A stretch of DNA of 15,688 bases. Origin: an uncultured bacterium (GTDB lineage Bacteria > Verrucomicrobiota > Kiritimatiellia > CAIKKV01). Made by a program: the position numbers and the translations under genes. This document shows positions 7,080 through 14,845 of this stretch, in pieces. The notes under the pieces are model-generated. The model had not been told where the DNA came from, made no database searches, and saw only the letters and a program-made list of their open reading frames with translations. Location of the stretch: the NCBI GenBank assembly GCA_903828035.1, contig CAIKKV010000319.1, positions 1 to 15,688 of the forward strand, read 5' to 3'. How positions within the stretch are numbered: the stretch's first letter is position 1; the number at the start of each line of letters is the position of its first letter.

Positions 7080-8181
7080 TGTTCACCCAGGTTTTCCAGA
7101 ATCGCCACACGCGGCCGATGACGGGGTGGGCGCGAAGCCGGCGCAGCGCGGCGTCGGCCTCCAACGCTTTCTCGGTGTCCCCCACCGGGGGCATGAGGCC
7201 GGCGGCGGCGGCGTCCACCTCCCCGCGCGCCTTGAACGGATCGGCGGCCGGCGCTTTTCCCAGCCGCACGGCCTCGCGGTGCGGAGGCAGGATGGGCGTG
7301 CCGTCGGCAAACCGGCCCAGGCTGTAAAAGGCTTCCGCCGAAAACAGCGACCGCTGAACGGCCAGCGACTGCCGGTAGCGGGTGGCCAGCGACTGGATGG
7401 CGGGCGGGGGCTTGGCGGACCCGTGCCGGGTCAGGGCGTCGGCCGTCAGGCCGCTGAAATGGAAGAGGGCCAGCGGCACGGTTCCGTTCAGCCAGAGGGA
7501 GCCGTCGGCGCGTTCCTCGAACCGGTACTCGTGCAGGTTCCAGTGGCCGGCGTTCAAGCCGGGATAGGCCAGGGACCGGACCCCGGGGCAGGTCGCCGCC
7601 GCCAGGTCGAGCCACTTCTGGTCGTCGAACGTCCCCCTGCGGAAATCCCGGATGCACTCCTTCTCCAGCCGCTCCCGGAACCAGCGCAGGAAGAAGCGGC
7701 CCTCGGGCTTGTTGAGGACGGCCAGGAACCCGGCGTTGTAGGCCCCCGTGTGGAGGAAAGGCGAAAAATCAGGCGCCGGGGCGAGCGTGTGCAAGTGCGG
7801 GGTCAGCCACACGTCGGCATCGCGCCAGGCCGCTTCGACCAGGTCCAGGAACGGGGCCAGGGCCAGCATATCCCCATCCAGGTAAACGGCGCCGCGGGTG
7901 CCGGGCAGATCCAGGGCGGCCTCCAGGACATAGGGCTTGAGCGCGCAGCACAGCTCAAACGGGGCATACTGGAAAAGGAAACGGACCCCGCCCGGCAGCG
8001 CCAGCGAGTCGACCGGAAGGACTTCCCAGCCGCAGGCGCGATCGGATTGCTGCACGTCGCGCTCGGCCAGCACGAGCCGCCGCGGCGCGCCCGGATGCAC
8101 GGCGTCCAGGCTGCAGGCCAGAACGGCCGCCTCGGCCAGGCGGGAGCGGGTGCAAACGGTGACGAATCGGATTTCGCTCAC
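7066..8181 (-). CDS. GT8-like glycosyltransferase (GT-A, YLDGDM motif)
   Basis: 371 residues from GTG at 8181, giving a GTGA overlap (8178-8181) with the upstream stop and GGAG at 8189-8192 seven bases away; ATG 8187 (two residues longer) has only a 1-nt spacing to that site. A much longer open frame to 8667 only shadows the upstream gene. Motifs: IRFVTVCTRSRLAEAAVLACSL at the N-terminus, ELCCALKPYVLEAAL (79-90), the DXD AVYLDGDMLALAPFLDL (98-114), HTGAYNAGFLAV (144-155), FDDQKWLDL and AGHWNLHEYRF. The pattern of K-P-Y, L-D-x-D, N-A-G and D-D-Q is that of GT8-like nucleotide-sugar transferases, but exact family is uncertain. No signal peptide or membrane helix. Probable glycan assembly enzyme. 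Confidence 0.75.
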   Translation of the reverse strand: MSEIRFVTVCTRSRLAEAAVLACSLDAVHPGAPRRLVLAERDVQQSDRACGWEVLPVDSLALPGGVRFLFQYAPFELCCALKPYVLEAALDLPGTRGAVYLDGDMLALAPFLDLVEAAWRDADVWLTPHLHTLAPAPDFSPFLHTGAYNAGFLAVLNKPEGRFFLRWFRERLEKECIRDFRRGTFDDQKWLDLAAATCPGVRSLAYPGLNAGHWNLHEYRFEERADGSLWLNGTVPLALFHFSGLTADALTRHGSAKPPPAIQSLATRYRQSLAVQRSLFSAEAFYSLGRFADGTPILPPHREAVRLGKAPAADPFKARGEVDAAAAGLMPPVGDTEKALEADAALRRLRAHPVIGRVWRFWKTWVNNDLP

Positions 8182-9125
8182 GGCCATTCTCCGCTGGGCG
8201 CCAGCCAGCCTTTTCGGGTCTTGGGCAGCAGGATCACCCTCGCCAGGTCCGTCGCGCACGCCGGCCACCAGAACCGCCCGCCGCGCAACTGGGAGCCCGC
8301 CCAGAACATCCCCAGCTCCATGGAGGCATACCACTTCTGCGTGTCCGTGAGGCGGTCCCATTTCCAGCCCGCCTGCCGGAGGCGCTGCAGCATGCTCCAG
8401 CAGCGGAAGCGGAGGCGCGCGGCGTCCTTCAGCTCCTCCCGGGGCCACGCCGCCTCGGGCCAGGTCCGGTACAGCATGAGAAAGTCCTCCCGGTGCTTGC
8501 GCACGTAATACGTCCAGGGCCGGTTGACCCGATAGCGGTACCGGGCATTGCGCACGCAAAGCGTGGCATACCCCTGCGCCAGGAAATGGGCCGCCCAGCG
8601 CTGGTCCTCGCAGCGCTCCAGCGGAAAGGGGTGCGCCTCCCACAGGTCGCGGCGGATCACGGAGCACGAATTGGACAGCCCCAGGTTGCAGCAGGCCTGG
8701 AACGCCTGGAGCGTAATACGCTCCGGAGCCACGGGCTCCGGCGGCCGCCGCGCGCGCTCGTCGTCAAAAACGGGACAGCCGTAAACGCCCGCCACCCGGT
8801 CGTCGGCCTTTTTCAGCGCCCCCACCAGGCGCTCCAGGACGGTCGGCTCCTGCAGGAGGCTGTGGGCCGACAGGGAACACAGGTACCGGCCCTTCGCCGA
8901 CGCAAAGCCGAGATTCAGCGCGCCGCCGTAGGTAAACGCGCTGGAGGAAACGGATAACACCCGCGCGCCGCCCGCCGCGGCGACTTCCGCGGAGCCGTCG
9001 GCGGACCCGCTGTCCACCACGATCCGCTCCACATCCCGATAGGTCTGCCGATCCAGGCACGCCAGGCACTCCCGGAGCAGGTCCCGGCAATTGAAGGTGC
9101 GGATCAGGATAGAGAGTTCGTTCAT
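8178..9125 (-). CDS. Glycosyltransferase family 2 with SAH in place of DXD
   Basis: 315 residues from ATG at 9125, which forms an ATGA overlap (9122-9125) with the sulfotransferase stop; in-frame ATGs at 9158 and slightly downstream of it would add a short tail not matching the family. No strong Shine-Dalgarno is seen, so coupling by re-initiation is likely. The GT-A domain starts NELSILIRTFNCRDLLRECLA, has VVDSGSADGS, and FTYGGALNLGFASAKGRYL, where the usual metal-binding DXD is replaced by CSLSAHSLLQEP (SAH at residues 86-88). A CEDQRWAAHFLAQG motif marks the catalytic-base region. The combination of 'ygxALNxG' with 'SAH' resembles rhamnosyltransferase-like GT2 proteins that I recall; sugar not provable. 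The C-terminal third is Trp/Arg rich. Confidence 0.82.
   Translation of the reverse strand: MNELSILIRTFNCRDLLRECLACLDRQTYRDVERIVVDSGSADGSAEVAAAGGARVLSVSSSAFTYGGALNLGFASAKGRYLCSLSAHSLLQEPTVLERLVGALKKADDRVAGVYGCPVFDDERARRPPEPVAPERITLQAFQACCNLGLSNSCSVIRRDLWEAHPFPLERCEDQRWAAHFLAQGYATLCVRNARYRYRVNRPWTYYVRKHREDFLMLYRTWPEAAWPREELKDAARLRFRCWSMLQRLRQAGWKWDRLTDTQKWYASMELGMFWAGSQLRGGRFWWPACATDLARVILLPKTRKGWLAPSGEWP
8189..8192 (-). promoter_or_regulatory. Ribosome binding site GGAG favouring a GTG start
   Basis: Minus-strand GGAG seven bases before GTG 8181, against one base before ATG 8187. The spacing favours the GTG and the GTGA overlap pattern repeated in this operon. Confidence 0.5.
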
Positions 9126-9892
9126 GCCGGCAACCATGACAGCATTTTCATTTTCCAATACAGCACCCGGGCCCGCCGGGGAACGCCGGCCAGGTCCGGG
9201 GACCGCTTGAGCGAGGGCTTTGGAAACGACAAATCAACCGGGGCCTCGAGAAGGCGGCCCAGGCGGGCGAGGCCGGAGCCGGCCGCGGCCTGGTCGTAGT
9301 GCAGGAAGAGCCACTTTCCCCGCCGCCGGTGCTCGCGCAGGATGCGGTCGTACATCTGGATCCACACCTGCCACATGAAGGCCGGCGACAGCGGCAGGCG
9401 TTTCAGGTAGTCCCTCTCGCTGCAATCGGTGATCATGCTGGAAACGGTCCGGCCGGGCTGCCGGAACACACAGACATACACCACGGAGCGTCCGGCCAGA
9501 TGCGGCCGCCAGACCGGCAGCGTATAGCAGAACCGGGGATCCTTGTAGCAGAAGGGCTCGCGGGCCGCCGCCGCCGCCAGGCGCGGCTCCACGTCCGGAA
9601 GGGCCGGCACCCCGATCTCCGGGGGCAGGCAGGCCAGCCAGTGCTGGTCGGTCCCCAGGGACGGATGCGGAAGCCGCCAGGGGGTGACCGGCTTACCGGC
9701 CAGGCCCGCCACCACGGGGCGCAAGAGCGCCTCATTGATCCCGTTGATCTCCTCCGACTCGAAATACCCGAGCGGATTGCTGGGGGTCCCCGCCTTAAGC
9801 CCGGCGCCCATGCCATAGCCGGCCAGCCGCAGGCTTCCCGCCACCATGCTGGTGCCGCTCCGGCCCGAGCCAAGTATGATGACGTTCTTCAT
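9122..9892 (-). CDS. Sulfotransferase (PAPS-dependent)
   Basis: 256 residues from ATG at 9892, which overlaps the wzt stop as ATGA (9889-9892), with GGGA shortly upstream; the frame upstream lies within wzt. The N-terminus NVIILGSGRSGTSMVAGSL (residues 3-20) is the 5'-phosphosulfate binding loop of the sulfotransferase fold. YKDPRFCYTLPVW (116-128) and VCVFRQPGRTVSSM (140-153) match the core strand and the 3'-phosphate binding segment, with R144 and S151/S152 in the expected places. The PSNPLGYFESEEINGINEALL region is typical of bacterial carbohydrate-type sulfotransferases. It should move sulfate from PAPS to a hydroxyl; the genes for PAPS synthesis lie in the same operon, and glycosyltransferases follow immediately, so a glycan acceptor is the natural inference. 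No signal peptide, so it acts in the cytoplasm. Confidence 0.88.
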   Translation of the reverse strand: MKNVIILGSGRSGTSMVAGSLRLAGYGMGAGLKAGTPSNPLGYFESEEINGINEALLRPVVAGLAGKPVTPWRLPHPSLGTDQHWLACLPPEIGVPALPDVEPRLAAAAAREPFCYKDPRFCYTLPVWRPHLAGRSVVYVCVFRQPGRTVSSMITDCSERDYLKRLPLSPAFMWQVWIQMYDRILREHRRRGKWLFLHYDQAAAGSGLARLGRLLEAPVDLSFPKPSLKRSPDLAGVPRRARVLYWKMKMLSWLPA

Positions 9893-11139
9893 GCGTCCCA
9901 CGCTTCTCCCGCCGCCTCCGCGCCGTCCAGCTCGCGCCATCGATCGCGCAGCGTGATAAGATAGCGTGACCGCCCATCCCCCCGATCGCTCACCCGCAAT
10001 TGAAGGGCGTTAACCCAGCGCACGAACGGCTGGAGCGAGTGGCGCTCCTGGAGAAGAAGATTGAACGTGTACGCGCCCGGAAGCAACGGAAGGGAAACCA
10101 GGCGAATCTCCAGCACCCGGCGCCCCGGCGTACCCGCAACGACGAAATCTGGCTGGGCCGAATCCAGGAGGGCGATGTTCCCTGCCACAGAACTTTCAAC
10201 GCGCCCCGACAGTTGCAGCTCCCCGACCGACTCGTGGACCTGCAGCCCCACGCGGATCACGACGTCATCCCCGGTGCACACCCACCCATCGGGGTGGGAG
10301 ACCACGCGGATAAATGCGATGCCCGCGCGGGGGTCGAACACGACAGACCCCGCCTTGCGCGCGCCCTTTCGGCCATCCGTGCTCAGCACCTCCTGGTAGG
10401 TGGCGATGCCTTCGTCAACCCCACCGTCAAATACGTTTTTACCATGGGAGAAGACGATGACGCGCGTACAGATAAAGGTCAGTTGGTCCATGGAGTGGGT
10501 CACAAATACAGGCGTGATGCCGGCCGCGATCTTCTGGCGCATGTGATTCAGGCACTTGAACCGGAACGCCACGTCGCCCACGGCGAGAACCTCGTCGAGC
10601 AGCAGGATGTCGGTGGAAAGATGGGCCGCCACGGAATAGCCGAGGCGGACCGACATGCCCGAGCTATAGAACTGCACGGGCATATCCAGGAACTCCTCGA
10701 TGCCCGAGAAGGCCACGATCTCGTCCATCTTGGCGTCGATCTCCCGCCGGCTCATGCCGCGGATGGCGCCCGAGATGTAGATGTTCTCGCGGCCGCTGAG
10801 CTTGGAGTGGAAGCCCGCGCCGACCTGGATCAGGCCGCCCACGGTTCCGTTGAGCGTCACGCGGCCCCGGTCGGGCGGCAGGATTCCGTTCAGCACGCGC
10901 AGCATGGTGGACTTGCCCGAGCCGTTCGGCCCGATCAGCCCGAGGCACTCCCCGCGGCGGAGCGTGAAGGAAACATCGTCCAGCGCCCAGAACTCCTCGG
11001 GCCGGAGGCGGCCGGAGCCAGTCGGCCGGCCGCACATCGTGCGGGCGATATCCACCCCGGTGTAGAACATGGAGCGTTTCAGCGAGCGGCAGAACTTCTT
11101 GCCGACGCCTTCCGCCTGGACCAGTATCTCCCCCGCCAT
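9889..11139 (-). CDS. wzt: Polysaccharide ABC transporter ATP-binding protein with C-terminal Wzt-type domain
   Basis: 416 residues from ATG at 11139, two bases after the stop of the permease. The ATPase domain has Walker A GPNGSGKST (70-78), signature FYSSGMSVRLG (157-167), Walker B DILLLDEVLAVGD (177-189) and switch histidine VTHSMD (H215). The N-terminal insert (FYTGVDIARTMCG ... EEFWALDDVSF) and LSGRENIYISGAIRGMSR are characteristic of the polysaccharide/teichoic-acid exporter subfamily. Residues ~265-416 form a separate beta-rich domain (FIRVVSHPDGWVCTGDDVVIRVGL ... LLPGAYTFNLLLQER) of the Wzt C-terminal type. In E. coli O8/O9a that domain recognises a terminal chain modification, so this protein may gate export of a finished glycan. 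Coding for the C-terminal half appears somewhat lower in GC than the glycosyltransferase genes. Confidence 0.9.
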   Translation of the reverse strand: MAGEILVQAEGVGKKFCRSLKRSMFYTGVDIARTMCGRPTGSGRLRPEEFWALDDVSFTLRRGECLGLIGPNGSGKSTMLRVLNGILPPDRGRVTLNGTVGGLIQVGAGFHSKLSGRENIYISGAIRGMSRREIDAKMDEIVAFSGIEEFLDMPVQFYSSGMSVRLGYSVAAHLSTDILLLDEVLAVGDVAFRFKCLNHMRQKIAAGITPVFVTHSMDQLTFICTRVIVFSHGKNVFDGGVDEGIATYQEVLSTDGRKGARKAGSVVFDPRAGIAFIRVVSHPDGWVCTGDDVVIRVGLQVHESVGELQLSGRVESSVAGNIALLDSAQPDFVVAGTPGRRVLEIRLVSLPLLPGAYTFNLLLQERHSLQPFVRWVNALQLRVSDRGDGRSRYLITLRDRWRELDGAEAAGEAWDA

Positions 11140-11141
11140 GG

Positions 11142-12008
11142 TCAAAACCTTTCCGCGATGCGCGGCATGGCCAGCCGCAGAAACCGCCAGCCGATCAGGA
11201 ACACGAGGAGCGAAAGGACCGCCATGACCCCGTAAAAGTCGCCGTGCGGCATGGAGCCCGTGGCCAGGAGCCCCTGGCTTCCATCGATGACGGCGCTGAT
11301 CGGGTTCAGGATGCCGAGCAGGACAAAGGGCCACTTGTCGCTGGCCGGGAACATGACGCCGGGGGTCACGAAAATGCCGAACTGAAGGGCCATGGGCACG
11401 ATGGAGTTCACATCGCCCGCCACGGTGGTCATCACGGCGAAGATCATCCCCAGCCAGACCGCCAGGAACACGAGGGGAAGCAGGGCCGCCGGCGCGATCA
11501 GCACCGTCCAGGGAATGTCCCAGCCCTCCGTGTCGCGCCGGAAGTAAAACCAGAGCACGATCACGGCGAAGACGGCCAGGCGGAGTAGGAACGTGAATAT
11601 GCAGCGGCCGATCGAGGCGAAAATCAGGCATTCCTTCGGGAAGTTGATCCGCGCCACCATGTTGCTCCCCTCCTGAAGCGCGTTCATGGACGCCTGGAAG
11701 GTGGCGGAGAAAAGCTGCCAGGCCGACATGCCCCACATGGCGTAGATGACATACGGAATGGTCGTGTGGAACTTGGGCAGCACATTGCGGCGCAGCAGGA
11801 CAAACGCCGCCACGGCGATCAGGGTGGGAATCACGGCCCAGAAATAGCCGAGCCACGCCTGCCGGAACTGCCCGGTCCACTGCCGCATGAACAGCCGCCA
11901 GATCAGCTCGCGCGACCGGACGACGTCCCGCAGCATGTCCCCCCAGACGTGCCAGCCCGCCAGATTGGCGGCATCCGGCGTATACACCTTGATCGCCGAT
12001 GGCGTCAT
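11142..12008 (-). CDS. wzm: Polysaccharide ABC transporter permease (ABC-2 type)
   Basis: 288 residues from ATG at 12008, one base after the cysNC stop (TAG-A-ATG) with GGGAGAAAG upstream. It is an ABC-2 permease with an amphipathic N-terminal lead (RELIWRLFMRQWTGQFRQAWLG) and about six hydrophobic segments near residues 51-72, 84-104, 134-156, 167-194, 200-220 and 258-278. SNMVARINFPKECLIFASIG and the FVTPGVMFP / LNPISAVIDGSQGLL region match the polysaccharide and teichoic-acid export permeases (Wzm/TagG type). It partners with the adjacent ATPase to move a lipid-linked glycan across the inner membrane. Length is near the family norm of about 260-290. Confidence 0.9.
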   Translation of the reverse strand: MTPSAIKVYTPDAANLAGWHVWGDMLRDVVRSRELIWRLFMRQWTGQFRQAWLGYFWAVIPTLIAVAAFVLLRRNVLPKFHTTIPYVIYAMWGMSAWQLFSATFQASMNALQEGSNMVARINFPKECLIFASIGRCIFTFLLRLAVFAVIVLWFYFRRDTEGWDIPWTVLIAPAALLPLVFLAVWLGMIFAVMTTVAGDVNSIVPMALQFGIFVTPGVMFPASDKWPFVLLGILNPISAVIDGSQGLLATGSMPHGDFYGVMAVLSLLVFLIGWRFLRLAMPRIAERF

Positions 12009-12009
12009 T

Positions 12010-13944
12010 CTACACTTTCTCCCTGAGCGGGAAAGCGCCCCGGCCGGCCAAAAGCGCCAGGATCCGGTTCCCCGACTCCTCCACCGGGATCTCGGCCGTG
12101 GGCAGGGTCAGCGCCGGCGCCTCCGGCTTTTCGTACGGCACATTGACGCCCGGCAGGGTGGTGATGCGGCCGTCACGCGCTTTCCGGTACACATCGCCCG
12201 GATCCCTCGCCTCACAGATTTCAAGCGGAGCGTCGAGGAACACCTCGAGGAAGCGCTCCTCGCCCACGATGCCGCGGACCTGGTCGCGCAGGTCGCGGGC
12301 GGGGGCAATAAAGGCGGCGACGACCATCAGCCCGGACTCGTTCAGCAGCCGGGCGGTCTCCGCCGCGCGGCGCAGGTTTTCGGCGCGGCCGGCCCCGGTG
12401 AAGTCGAGCTCCCGGCTGAGGCCCAGGCGCATGGAGCCGCCGTCCAGCACGACCGCCGTGGCGCCCTGGTCGAACAGGCGGCGCTCCAGCTCCGTGGCGA
12501 TGGCCGTCTTGCCCGAGCCCGCAAGCCCCGTCAGCCAGAGGGTGACCGGCTTCTGGCCGAGCCGCCCGAGCCGCTCGGCCGGCGTGATGAGGCTGCGGCT
12601 GGGATGCAGCTCGCCCGCCGATTCGCCGCCGGTGATGCGCGAGGGCAGCTGGTCTTCCGGCTCGCGATCGAGAATCATGCCCGCCGCCACCGTGCCGTTG
12701 GTGACCGGATCGATCAGGATGAAGCTTCCCGTCGCGCGGTTCTTGGTGTAGGGATCGTAAAACAGCGGCTTGTGGGCGGTGAAGACGATCCGCCCGATTT
12801 CATTCAGCGCCAGGCGGTCGGCCCCGAGCCGGTTGAGGGTGTTCACGTCGACCTTGTAGCGGATCTGATCGATCCGGGCGCGCGTGGTCTGGGTCGTCTG
12901 CTTGACCAGGTACGAGCGCAGGGGGTCCATCGGCTCGTCGCTCATCCAGACCAGTATGGCCTCGAAATGGCGCTCCACCCGCGGCAGGTTGTGCACGTGC
13001 ACCAGCATGTCGCCGCGGCTGATGTCCCGCTCGTCCTCGAGGGTCAGCGTGATCGACATGGGCGGATAGGCTTCGTCCAGCTCCCCGTCCATCGTGACGA
13101 TCGACTTGATCGTGCTGACAGTGCGGGAAGGCAGGGCCATGACGGAATCGCCCTTGCGCACGACGCCCGACACGAGCTGCCCGGCGTAGCCGCGGAAGTT
13201 CATGTGCGGCCGGACGGCCAGCTGGACCGGGAAGCGCAGGTCGATCAGGTTGAGATCGCTTCCGATGTAGACGTTTTCGAGAAGCTCCAGCAGGCTCTCG
13301 CCCTCGTACCAGGGCATGGCGGCGCTGCGGTGCACGACGTTGTCGCCCTTCAGGGCGCTGATGGGAAGAAAGCGCACGTCCACGGTGCTGAGCTTGCGGG
13401 AGAAATCCTCGAACTCGCCGCGGATCCTCTCGTAGACGGCGCGGTCGTAGCCCACGGCGTCCATTTTGTTGACCGCCACCACCAGGTGGGGCACCCCGAG
13501 CAGCGAGGCGATGAAGGCGTGGCGCTTGGTCTGGGGCAGCACGCCGTTGCGGGCGTCGATCAGGACGATCGACAGGTTGGCCGTGGAGGCCCCCGTCGCC
13601 ATGTTCCGGGTGTACTGCTCGTGGCCGGGCGTGTCGGCGATGATGAACTTGCGCTTGGGGGTGGAGAAATAGCGGTAGGCCACGTCGATCGTGATGCCCT
13701 GCTCGCGCTCGGCCTTCAGGCCGTCCGTGAGCAGCGAGAAGTCCAGCGTCCCCGATTCGAAATGGCGCTCGGTCGACGCCTTCTTCACCGAGGCGATGAC
13801 ATCCTCGTACACGCTCTTCGAATCGTGCAGGAGCCGGCCGATCAGGGTGGACTTGCCGTCGTCAATGCTGCCCGCCGTGGAGAAGCGGAGCAGCTCCTTG
13901 TTTTCGTTCTCGCGCAGGAATGCCTCAATGGCGTCGTTGCTCAT
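12010..13944 (-). CDS. cysN: Bifunctional sulfate adenylyltransferase large subunit / APS kinase-like (CysNC)
   Basis: 644 residues from ATG at 13944, one base after the cysD stop, with GAAGGA upstream. Residues 1-~430 are the GTPase-type Cys[10 protein letters not shown] (25-33), DTPGHEQY (104-111), NKMD (159-162) and SALKGDN. It activates sulfate with CysD by driving ATP + sulfate to APS. Residues ~465-644 are an APS-kinase-like domain with P-loop GLAGSGKT (473-480), [20 protein letters not shown] and a [13 protein letters not shown] substrate loop. Two positions differ from canonical CysC: the acidic DGD is LDGG (500-503) and the phospho-serine motif ISP is IAP (FIAP, 545-548). Related CysNC proteins with similar changes are, as I recall, known, so kinase activity is uncertain. 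A separate canonical cysC in the same operon would cover that step. Confidence 0.93.
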   Translation of the reverse strand: MSNDAIEAFLRENENKELLRFSTAGSIDDGKSTLIGRLLHDSKSVYEDVIASVKKASTERHFESGTLDFSLLTDGLKAEREQGITIDVAYRYFSTPKRKFIIADTPGHEQYTRNMATGASTANLSIVLIDARNGVLPQTKRHAFIASLLGVPHLVVAVNKMDAVGYDRAVYERIRGEFEDFSRKLSTVDVRFLPISALKGDNVVHRSAAMPWYEGESLLELLENVYIGSDLNLIDLRFPVQLAVRPHMNFRGYAGQLVSGVVRKGDSVMALPSRTVSTIKSIVTMDGELDEAYPPMSITLTLEDERDISRGDMLVHVHNLPRVERHFEAILVWMSDEPMDPLRSYLVKQTTQTTRARIDQIRYKVDVNTLNRLGADRLALNEIGRIVFTAHKPLFYDPYTKNRATGSFILIDPVTNGTVAAGMILDREPEDQLPSRITGGESAGELHPSRSLITPAERLGRLGQKPVTLWLTGLAGSGKTAIATELERRLFDQGATAVVLDGGSMRLGLSRELDFTGAGRAENLRRAAETARLLNESGLMVVAAFIAPARDLRDQVRGIVGEERFLEVFLDAPLEICEARDPGDVYRKARDGRITTLPGVNVPYEKPEAPALTLPTAEIPVEESGNRILALLAGRGAFPLREKV

Positions 13945-13945
13945 C

Positions 13946-14845
13946 TCAGAAATATCCTTCCCGCTTCTTCAGTTCCATCGAGCCGTCCTGGTCGTGATCG
14001 ATCACGCGGGTGGCCCGCTCCGAGTTCCGCGCCACCATCATCTCCTCGATGATCTCCGGCACCGTCCGGGCGGTCGACCGGATGGCGCCCGTGCAGGGGT
14101 AGCAGCCGAGGGTCCGGAAGCGGCTCATGACGATCTCGGTCTTTTCGCCCGGCTTGAGCGGGATCGGCCGGTCCACGGTGATCAGCTGGTCGTCGCGCAC
14201 GAGCATCTCGCGCGGCTCGGCGAAATACATGGGCACCACGGGGATGGACTCCCGGTAGATGTACTGCCAGACGTCCAGCTCGGTCCAGTTCGAGAGGGGG
14301 AACACCCGGATCGTCTCGCCCTTGTTCACCCGGGCATTGTACAGGTTCCACAGCTCGGGCCGCTGGTTCTTGGGGTCCCACTGGCCGAACTCGTCGCGGA
14401 AGGAAAACACCCGCTCCTTGGCCCGCGACTTCTCCTCCTCGCGGCGGGCGCCGCCGAAGGCGGCGTCGTACTTGCCGGCCCGGATGGCCTGCAGCAGCCC
14501 CTGGGTCTTGAGGATCGAGCAGCACTTGCGCGTGCCGAACTCGAAGGGGTTCATCGTGCCCGCCTGCTCGTGCGTGTAGACGATCAGGTCGGCCCCGATC
14601 TCCTTGATAAACGCATCGCGGAACTCATACATCTGCCGGAATTTGAACCCGGTGTCCACGTGCAGCAGGGAGAACGGGATCTTCCCCGGGAAAAAAGCCT
14701 TTTGCGCCAGCCGGACCATGACCGAGGAGTCCTTGCCGACCGAGTAGAGCATCACGGGCCGCTCGAACTCCGCCACCACCTCGCGCATGATCTGGATGCT
14801 TTCGGCCTCCAGCTGCTTCAAATGCGTCAACGAATACCGCTTCAT
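13946..14845 (-). CDS. cysD: Sulfate adenylyltransferase small subunit (CysD)
   Basis: 299 residues from ATG at 14845, in ATGA overlap with the cysC stop (14842-14845), with GGACAGG upstream; the longer frame to 14938 lies inside cysC. Family hallmarks are complete: N-terminal [20 protein letters not shown]-loop [10 protein letters not shown] (34-43), [54 protein letters not shown] (131-151), [25 protein letters not shown] and the C-terminal [15 protein letters not shown]. Length equals the usual ~300 residues. It performs adenylyl transfer to sulfate, forming APS with CysN in the cytoplasm. No reductive genes are nearby, so the APS is probably destined for PAPS and sulfation. Confidence 0.96.
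   Translation of the reverse strand: MKRYSLTHLKQLEAESIQIMREVVAEFERPVMLYSVGKDSSVMVRLAQKAFFPGKIPFSLLHVDTGFKFRQMYEFRDAFIKEIGADLIVYTHEQAGTMNPFEFGTRKCCSILKTQGLLQAIRAGKYDAAFGGARREEEKSRAKERVFSFRDEFGQWDPKNQRPELWNLYNARVNKGETIRVFPLSNWTELDVWQYIYRESIPVVPMYFAEPREMLVRDDQLITVDRPIPLKPGEKTEIVMSRFRTLGCYPCTGAIRSTARTVPEIIEEMMVARNSERATRVIDHDQDGSMELKKREGYF

Noticed and set aside
8182..8667. N-terminal extension of the GT8-like protein
   Set aside because: The extra 160 residues overlap the upstream GT2 gene in another frame, are Pro/Gly/Arg rich, and precede a clear family start at GTG 8181 with a ribosome binding site.
10000..11235. Plus-strand open frame (411 codons)
   Set aside because: It is antisense to wzt with all ABC motifs on the minus strand; no recognisable domain.
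11140..11880. Extension of the Wzt frame into the permease gene
   Set aside because: It only reads the permease gene in another frame; the real Wzt start is the ATG at 11139 two bases past the permease stop.
11887..14052. Long plus-strand open frame (721 codons)
   Set aside because: It is antisense to cysNC and part of wzm, which are unmistakable; the product has low-complexity composition of a shadow frame.
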